A DNA stretch of 64,000 nucleotides from NCBI GenBank assembly GCA_963556145.1, contig OY744468.1, positions 372,001-436,000 on the forward strand, in the 5' to 3' direction. Numbering within the stretch: position 1 is the stretch's first letter; each line of letters opens with the position of its first letter. The notes under the pieces are model-generated. The model did not search any database. It was not told the origin of the DNA and saw only the letters and a program-made list of their open reading frames with translations. This DNA comes from Hygrocybe punicea (lineage: Eukaryota > Basidiomycota > Agaricomycetes > Agaricales > Hygrophoraceae). Below, one piece after another: positions 57,660-64,000 of the stretch. A program made the translations under genes and the position numbers.

Positions 57660-59680
57660 TTATGATCTGGTGGCTCTTGCAGCCACTGCTGCCGCCGCCT
57701 TCGCTTCCTTGACATCTTGCTTGACTTTCCGGCTCTTCTGCTCATATTCCTAGCATACAATGTCAGATAGAGAATGTCACGCAATCATAGACTTACATTC
57801 TTCTTCATGTCATCAAGCTGTGTCCAGACATCCTCAAACTCGGCCTTCGAAATCCGCTGTTTTGCACAATAATCCATCGCAAACAGGTTCCTGTTACGAG
57901 GTGTGTCAGTACACGAGCAAGTGCCCTGGCAGGAGCAAACCTTGCAGTCATGGCCTTTGTAGGTTTCATCACCGGGCCTTTCACTACCCCAGAATTTTCT
58001 TTACCTTTACCTTTCAATAGCTGAGATTCTCCTGTCGTGGTGGTGTTCAAAGAAGACGCATTGGAAGGTGTACAAGTGATCTTCTCGTGCGAAACGTCTC
58101 TGACTGGTGTTGCGACTACAGCCGAATGTGACGCACTGATATATATGGTACCATCAGATGCCATAGCGACTGTTATGAGTGACTCACAATGGATCCAAAA
58201 TCGACAAACCGTTAGCGGATGCTTTCAAAAAGGCCTTGGAAGTGTCTAGAAACATGTCATTGAGAACGAGAAAACAAGACGCCAATCAAACTCACCAGTT
58301 GGCGTAATGACCGGAGTGATGTCCTTGGCGCCTTGTTCTGATTCGGACTCTCCTGAGACATCGGGCGAGACAGGTGGAAAAGACGGGGGTGCTTCACTAT
58401 CAACCGGTGAAACTGATGCGTCTGAAACAGATTCGGTAGATGTCGAAATGGCTGATGAAGAATCTGTAGGAGTATCATTACCACCTCGTTCTTGTGGCAG
58501 CTGTGGAACTTTGAACTTCGGCTTCTTTGATAAGGCCGTGCGATGGGCTGTGAGTGATAAGCGCTTTTGAGGAAGTTGCATGTAGTCGTCTGTGTCAGTG
58601 GACCCAACATCGCTCGCCTCCACGTCTTCCTCCATCTTGACAACACCCAACTCCTTCAATACATGCTTGCGATACCAACCTGGATAAGTCACGGTGGCGA
58701 GATGCTCCAGTTTCCAGTTATTCTCGCATAGACGAAGTTCTGGCGCGAAGTTGTACATCTGTGAGCGCAAAAAATTCTTGACAGTAGACCCGGCCTTGCC
58801 CCACGACGTCGGCACCATGTTCCTTTCATAGAGCTCACGCCAGATCTCTCACATCTGCGAGGTAATTTCAGATATCCTGAAACCGCTCACTGACAGTCCA
58901 CTCTGGTCCTCAACAAACCCATACGACACATTTTGACCTGCCGCAATACGACTCTTGCCTTGTAGCCCGATCTTGTTGTTCGCTTCTGTTGTCAAGAGAG
59001 CCTTTGATTCGACCCAATCTTGTTTCCACCAAAACCGAACCTTAGGATATTTTTCACGGTCGACAAATTCTGATAGTGAAGGGGTGTCGATGTGGGAAGG
59101 TAAATCCCCTCTTGCCACAGACCCAGACTCAGAGTTTGACCGAATCGATACAGTGAGCGTTCGGATAGTTTCACTGTAGATTTATCAGCACAAGAAATGA
59201 TTTGGTATGGTACATACCGTGAATAATCCAACATAGTGTGCATTTGCATGTTTTCATAAAAAATTGTGCGATATCTTTCATTGCGAAGGAGGGTGTTGTG
59301 GTCAAGAATTTCCACAGAAAGTGATTGCAGCAGATTCGGTGCGTGTGGTATATCCGCTGCATAGCGAATGTGCTATGGCAAGAAAATATTGGGTATGTTA
59401 TCGGAGTCAAGGAAGGTGAATATATGCGTACCGATTGTGCTGCAATCCCTACATCCCATGACTCCAAGGGTGGTCTGTTGGGTAGAGTAGTGGTTCGGGC
59501 GATCCTGCGAGTGGGGAGCGGAGTATAGGTAGACAACGGATCCGGGTTGCAAGACACTGGGAGTAAAGTTGCAGGTAATTCCGGAGAGTCTTCAAGAAAC
59601 GAGTTATGATGAGAATGAGAGCTAGGAAATGAGATCGGAGGGGAAGGGAAATGGTAGTGGTTGTTGGCGCTGCCTGACAT
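57660..59680 (-). pseudogene. Agaricomycete-specific hypothetical protein, one in-frame TGA
   Basis: At least seven exons from ATG 59680 to stop 57660. The N-terminus is Pro/Ser-rich (intron after ~59430). A middle part spans 59215-59400 (HIRYAADIPHAPNLLQSLSV..., MLDYSR). Next is the family core: YPKVRFWWKQDWVESKALL, NKIGLQGKSRIAAGQNVSYGF, EIWRELYERNMVPTSWGKAG and LCENNWKLEHLATVTYPGWY. An acidic/Ser linker follows, with the end NLFAMDYCAKQRISKAEFED and a charged helix AKAAAAVAARATRS. The Trp-rich core is one I recall from expanded families in Agaricomycetes without assigned function. TGA at 58849-58851 lies immediately before EIWRELYER in an otherwise open exon; CGA would fit. Confidence 0.6.
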
Positions 59681-59738
59681 GGTGGTACAGGATCAAGAGG
59701 CAGGTCGGAGTCGGACGAAAGTCACTTGAATGCATACC

Positions 59739-60199
59739 ATGCCTGTACTCCCTGCGGATCGTGTTGTGCACATTCATCTCGACAATCTCACTCACAATTG
59801 GGACAAGTACACTGTTTCTTTCAATGTGACCTCCCCGGGGCCAATGGTAAGTAGCACAACACTCTTTCTCGTACAGGATAACTGACATTATGACCTCAGA
59901 CTCTTGTTCTTGCTCTTCGCAAAGCCGGACCGACTATTCTACAAGCTGGAACGACCCCCACTGAAGGGACCGAGCTTGTCAAGCAAGAGGAAGAAGAAAA
60001 TGAACTCAAACCTTTTACTGGGAGTACACATGTCTTCGCAGAGCCATCAGTTGTCCTATCCTACCGCCATGTACCCGGCTCTCAAGAAACTCATCCCAAG
60101 ATTCATTCGTACCGTATTCGACCTGCTAGGCTAGACGAGGACTACAAAGAGGAGGATGAGAAAGAGAACATAGTACCGAACAAGCGCAGGAGAATGTAG
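59739..60199 (+). CDS. Small two-exon hypothetical gene, intact
   Basis: join(59739..59846, 59900..60199) gives 135 residues, with a GTAAGT donor, a CCTCAG acceptor and phase 0. The N-terminus (VHIHLDNLTHNWDKYTVSF) is beta-like. The rest is acidic (KQEEEEN, DEDYKEEDEKEN) and ends in a basic KRRRM that could be a nuclear signal. It is divergent from the 57.7-59.7 kb gene, with the two starts ~60 bp apart, so they may share a promoter. No known family recognised. Confidence 0.5.
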
Positions 60200-60322
60200 A
60201 GTAATCCCATTCATGTTGTATCAATCCCATTCACATTCGTTTCTCATTTCGTTTCTCATTTCTTGTCACAATCAAATCACAATTAAATCGAGTCCATTCA
60301 TAATACACGAGTAAAAAGAAAA

Positions 60323-62240
60323 CTATTCGTCAAGGTCCTCTTCGATTCCACCCAACATCGCGACATCCAACCCAAGCTTTTCTCCAACAAAGAATAAATT
60401 GTTGTCATGAGGTAGAGGTACCATCGCGACAACTGAGTGGATATCTGTCACATCAATCACTCGAAGTGCTTCTGCGCCTTGGTAACGACACGTCCAGAGT
60501 GTGTTGAAGCTTCGGCGGAGCAGTTCTTGGTCCAGTGGAGAATAGGTCGATTGTAGAGCTAATGTTTTTGTACGATTATGTACAGTAGCCTGGAAGAAGT
60601 ACTGCACTTCACCGTATTGGAGAATATCATTGGTTGAGAACTTGACCAATAAAAAATGAGTACAACCATGCAGTCAATGGAGTTGATAGGACTTACCCGA
60701 ATATTGCGAGACATCCGCAGCTTTTCGAGAGGCTTTTTTTTCTCTTTCCATGCAGATCTTGCGATTTGGCCAGTGGGAAGCCGAAGTCGGGCCCAACGGA
60801 ATACACGAGGTGCCCAATCTGCGAGGTCTCCTCCAACTTGGTCATGCATATATTCACGGATGGCAGCTGCGGCGGGCCCATGGATCGTCTGCATTGTTCG
60901 ATCTCTTGCACGTAGTAGAACGTATCCATTGCCTAGATCGATTGATCCATGGGGATTCTCCTTCTTGGGTTCGAGTGTTGGAATCATTGCTTTGAGAGCG
61001 TTCACTTGGGCGCGACGAAGCCCACGTTGTGCCAGATTTGCGTTAAGGCTGTGAGGGCTGTTTCATTTCTTCGGTAAGGTTTCCGATGGTTCGTTCAATC
61101 ATCCACTGTGTGTAGTAACACCCAGGTCCGAGTCGAGTTACTTCGGGTGCAAGATGGAGGAGGGCATGAAGGGCAGGCCGGCAGAAATGAATGCGCTCTT
61201 GCTTTCGCTGATAATAAAGTTCTTCGAATTCTCGAACATATTCGACCAGGAGCTGGTGTGCTTGCTTGAGTTCATCGCGTGTGATTCTGCGCTGGTGAAG
61301 TGTTCGAATGGCAGAGACAAATTTACAGTAGTGGAAGAAGTATTGGTCAGGAAGAACACCGTAAAACAATCCAGGACCTAGAACAAACATGTATGTGAGA
61401 TATTCCCATGCCTTGTAGCCGCTCAAGATTTTTTCGGCAGGATTTCGAGGAGGTACATCGAAAGAGCCTGGGAGATATGGTGTAGCCTGGGCAACGGTGG
61501 TGCCGTGTTCAATCCATGTGTCACCATGCAGGACAGCCCAATCCCATGTTGCTATGTCGTCTGGATTCTTGCAGGGTATCTTTCCACGCCAAAGAGAGAG
61601 ATTCAAGTCAGTGTTGTTGAATGCGACGAGGTGCATGAGATCGTGGCCATAGCAGACTGGAACGGGTATCATACGAGGTGAGTGAAGACCACTGAGGATA
61701 CTCGGTCTGACAATCCCAGTTGCTTTGCGGCGATCTTTATATCGAGACAGGTTCGGAGAGGTGGTGACATAGTTCACATTGTGGAGATATTCGTTGTCAG
61801 GCCGAACGGGCATTTGGTTGAAGGGATAATCGTCATGGTCAGATCCAGGTAGGACAAAGTTGTGAGGCTTGAGATGAGCCGGGTAGTAAGTATTCTCGCG
61901 AGGAGCTCGACGTCCAGGATGGGGACAGTATGTTCTGCATGAATAATAACCCTGGTGACCGACAAGGCCAGTTAAATGAGTGAGGCCGGGACCATCAGCG
62001 GCGCCGATAGCGAAGAATGGCCGGGAAAGGTGTTCCGTCTCATCGAAACTATCCCAAACTCGGAACCCTTCTTTTTGCAGGGCCGAGAGATGGTGGAGGC
62101 CCGGGTACATGAATGAATCGTAATTTTGGGGCGGGTTGGGTCCGGGGATAAATCCACCAGGTGCGACCCCTTTTCATGTAACTGTTTGTGGATGAGGTCT
62201 ATCTTATGAAAATGTCCCATATTCACTTTGGATATCATTG
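60323..62240 (-). pseudogene. Plavaka-type (CACTA-like) transposase, 5'-truncated
   Basis: Plavaka transposases form a CACTA-related clade of fungal DNA transposons. Clear blocks: PNPPQNYDSFMYPGLHHLSA, DGPGLTHLTGLVGHQGYYSC, CYGHDLMHLVAFNNTDLNLS, LPGSFDVPPRNPAEKILSGY, KAWEYLTYMFVLGPGLFYGV, HFCRPALHALLHLAPEVTRL and ERTIGNLTEEM. A C-terminal segment follows (GSIDLGNGYVLLRARDR at 60.9 kb, then YGEVQYFFQATV after an intron near 60650). Defects: a frame change near 62175-62180 between HKQLHEKG and the PGGFIPGPN block, one extra base near 61043, and loss of the whole N-terminal half beyond ~62240. Confidence 0.85.
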
Positions 62241-62338
62241 CAGCACCGAGTAAAATTGAGTAAAATTGTCACACAGCCGAAGTGTAAGTCACTGTCAAGA
62301 TCCTTGACCCCCAGATCATTGTTTGCGAAACATATCCC

Positions 62339-63102
62339 TTACACTCCCAAAGAATCTAGATGGCCTCCGCTCTTGCGGCGGCGGCGGCTGCCTTGCTGCG
62401 GCTGCTGCGGCTGTTGCTCCTGCACCCGCCGCGCCCAATTTTGATTATCTGCGATGGTAGGCTGCGAACCAGCGGAGGCTGCGGTGGTCGGCTGCGAACC
62501 AGCGGTGGTTGTGGCGGTGGGCCGCGAACCAGCGGAGGTTGTGGCGGTGGACTGCGAACCAGCGGAGGTTGTGGCGGTGGGCTGCAAACCAGCGGAGGCT
62601 GCGTCAATCACCTCGGACGCCGCGGACCCAGCCAGGGTAATTTCGTCGTCGCCGGGTCGTGTCTGAAAAGGAAACATGAGAGGGTAACCTTTCGGGTTGG
62701 AAATGTGGGTCACCTGTCTCTTCTGCGAGTAGATAATAGAGACGTGTGTCGAGGAGGGATTGAGCTCTGGGTTTCATATGCCGGAACACGGGCTACTCAC
62801 AACCAGATTATACAAGATTGACCGCTTCATTAAGGGCGAGATGATGCTGTCATGGGCGACGACGATTGTTGTATTTGTCAGAATGTCGGCGCATGTGTAG
62901 GGGAGGTCAAGATCATGAGGGACGCACCTCCTTCGCACAATCGATTTCTCGCGGATGTCTCCAACCTGCACGGAAGATCAGCCTGAAAAGCATTCTGTCA
63001 GTGGAAAGGACGGCTATTTACCCTGAGGGGCGCAGAGACCGCGAGCATCACTGAGGTGAAGGCAACGGCGAGGACAGTGACTCGGAAGAGCGTGAAATGC
63101 AT
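62339..63102 (-). CDS. Secreted small protein with Ser/Thr/Ala decapeptide repeats
   Basis: Four exons, complement(62339..62662, 62714..62722, 62804..62965, 63022..63102), 191 residues, all phases zero. The start ATG at 63102 opens a signal peptide: a short N-region, the hydrophobic core VTVLAVAFTSVMLAV, and a likely cleavage after SA-APLR. The mature part has two cysteines (RRRCVPHD, PYTCADIL). After a 9-nt microexon the C-terminal half carries five ten-residue repeats of the TTSAGSQPTA type, then a Gln-rich and basic SRRRRKSGG tail. It could be an O-glycosylated surface or effector-like protein. Family unknown, and the microexon needs transcript support. Confidence 0.5.
62460..62612. repeat. 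30-bp tandem repeat in the secre­ted-protein gene
   Basis: Five copies of a 30-bp unit (GCTGCGAACCAGCGGAGG...) encode the decapeptide repeats of the gene on the minus strand. The unit differs by a few bases from copy to copy, and copy-number variation would change protein length in frame. Confidence 0.85.
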
Positions 63103-64000
63103 GGTTCAGATGGAAGAAAGTACTCGAGAAGTTGTTGTGTATTGTGTGTGGGAGACCAGCTCTAAGTTCCGGAGAGTACTGTGAGGGCCTTTATAACAAG
63201 TAGGCAAAGAGGAGAGCCGGCACCATCATGGTAAATCACAAGTAGTCTGTGCTGATGGCATGTCGACGGTCATTATCAGGGGTGATGGAACAGTGCTCGA
63301 TTTACAACTAAGTCCACCGGATGAGCCTGCCAGTCAGTTGAACACGTGACGTGCCTCAACAAAATCCACTCAGTGGGCACAACTTGAACAGCCCCGGACA
63401 TCAACAGGGTTGGATGGCCACATATCAGGTGGGATGCCTACCAAGACGAGGACCCCAGGGTGAATGTCTCAGTAAATGTTAGATTTTTGTCTGGACGTGA
63501 AAGGGGTCAAAGAGGCCAGACTCGGAAAGCCACCGTAAAATCCAGATATGAGCCGCCAAAAAGCTGTTTAGGCCAGTGTAATATCCGGACATGAGTGGGC
63601 AGGCACGCCAGACAGCTACTAGCCAGTATATCATCCGGACATCATCGATGCATCATCATTCGTGAATGTTAGTTTTTGAGAACATTATGAACCATCAGTT
63701 TCGAGCCATCCCTGAGAGCACCACTGGCACACTCTTCCAGACCATCTCCATCTTTTGCATCCTCTACCAACCCTCAGTCATTGGTAGTCAATGGTAGAGC
63801 TGCGTTGAGGATGGCCGAGCGCTTCGTGCTGGCAAAGACAATGTGGTGCTGGTACTACTCAAGCAGCTTCGCAAACGCCAAAAAGGAAATGTGGATGTCA
63901 TACAGATTATATACCTGTCCCACTTCGTATACAGCGTTATGGGGAAAAAAATGAGGCCACCGCGCCATCCGGACATGAAATGGCCTCGGAGGCTAGCGTA
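63103..64000. repeat. Right edge, with repeated TCCGGACAT words
   Basis: Possible promoter of the secreted-protein gene, then repeat-like DNA. ATCCGGACAT-type words occur near 63590, 63640 and 63970, and a segment at 63331-63370 resembles 21811-21850. No supported gene. Confidence 0.45.

Noticed and set aside
57660..62240. KDZ (Kyakuja-Dileera-Zisupton) transposase linked to the dioxygenase
   Set aside because: The transposase here carries Plavaka motifs, lies 50 kb away, and no KDZ signature was found in the window.
62774..62971. 65-codon minus-strand frame read as an independent small gene
   Set aside because: It is the second exon of the secreted-protein gene and lacks its own start context.
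1..64000. CRISPR arrays, bacterial operons, rRNA or tRNA genes
   Set aside because: None seen; the intron-rich genes are eukaryotic and tandem repeats lack spacer structure.

Overview
The window comes from a filamentous basidiomycete, most likely an Agaricomycete. The signs are many short introns of about 46-70 bp with GT...AG ends, a DUF6532 gene, a TET/JBP-type dioxygenase, Plavaka- and Helitron-type transposons, and several agaricomycete hypothetical-protein families. It is mostly a transposon-rich accessory region. Few genes look intact: a kinase-like gene (0.4-2.3 kb), a DUF6532 gene (6.8-8.7 kb), a 135-residue gene (59.7-60.2 kb), a secreted small protein (62.3-63.1 kb) and the Gag gene of a Ty3/Gypsy-like element. 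There are no rRNA or tRNA genes and no CRISPR arrays that I can see.

Layout. 0.4-2.3 kb: kinase-like gene (-). 3.5-6.7 kb: decayed TET/JBP 2-oxoglutarate/Fe(II) dioxygenase gene (+), followed closely by the intact DUF6532 gene (+). 9.2-14.9 kb: a block bounded by ~485-bp inverted repeats. It holds a five-exon DD34E Tc1/mariner transposase (+), a captured RNA polymerase II large-subunit fragment (-) and a 'SAM-like tail' hypothetical gene (-). 15-18 kb: repeat clusters, a 45-bp minisatellite, and fragments of a tyrosine recombinase and a Gypsy integrase. 18.3-20.4 kb: Cys-rich regulator-like pseudogene. 21.2-21.7 kb: a small hAT-type MITE. 22.8-37.5 kb: a decayed Helitron (-) split by a 10.3-kb insertion. 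The insertion contains an 8.5-kb TA-flanked element with ~360-bp terminal inverted repeats. That element carries a second Tc1/mariner transposase, a second SAM-like-tail gene and a large captured coatomer-alpha fragment. 38.2-41.3 kb: a giant foldback element with an assembly gap and a duplicated contig end. 42.4-43.9 kb: minisatellites and CAG-type repeats. 44.4-54.5 kb: a Gypsy element (LTR, gag, protease, long acidic/Pro-Ser-rich ORF, RT-RNase H) interrupted by a 943-bp deleted Tc1/mariner element. 54.5-56.7 kb: DIRS-like/tyrosine-recombinase fragments. 57.7-63.1 kb: an agaricomycete hypothetical-gene family member, a small intact gene, a truncated Plavaka transposase and a secreted protein gene.

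Two themes link these parts. First, three separate Tc1/mariner-type elements each carry the transposase together with a member of the same SAM-like-tail protein family. Two of them also hold pieces of essential host genes (RPB1, coatomer alpha). This looks like a recurrent transposase-plus-cargo unit. Second, 12 in-frame stops that interrupt otherwise open, conserved exons are all TGA, at places where CGA (Arg) would restore the frame. This is the mark expected of CpG methylation and deamination, in a window that also holds a decayed 5-methylcytosine-oxidase-type gene.
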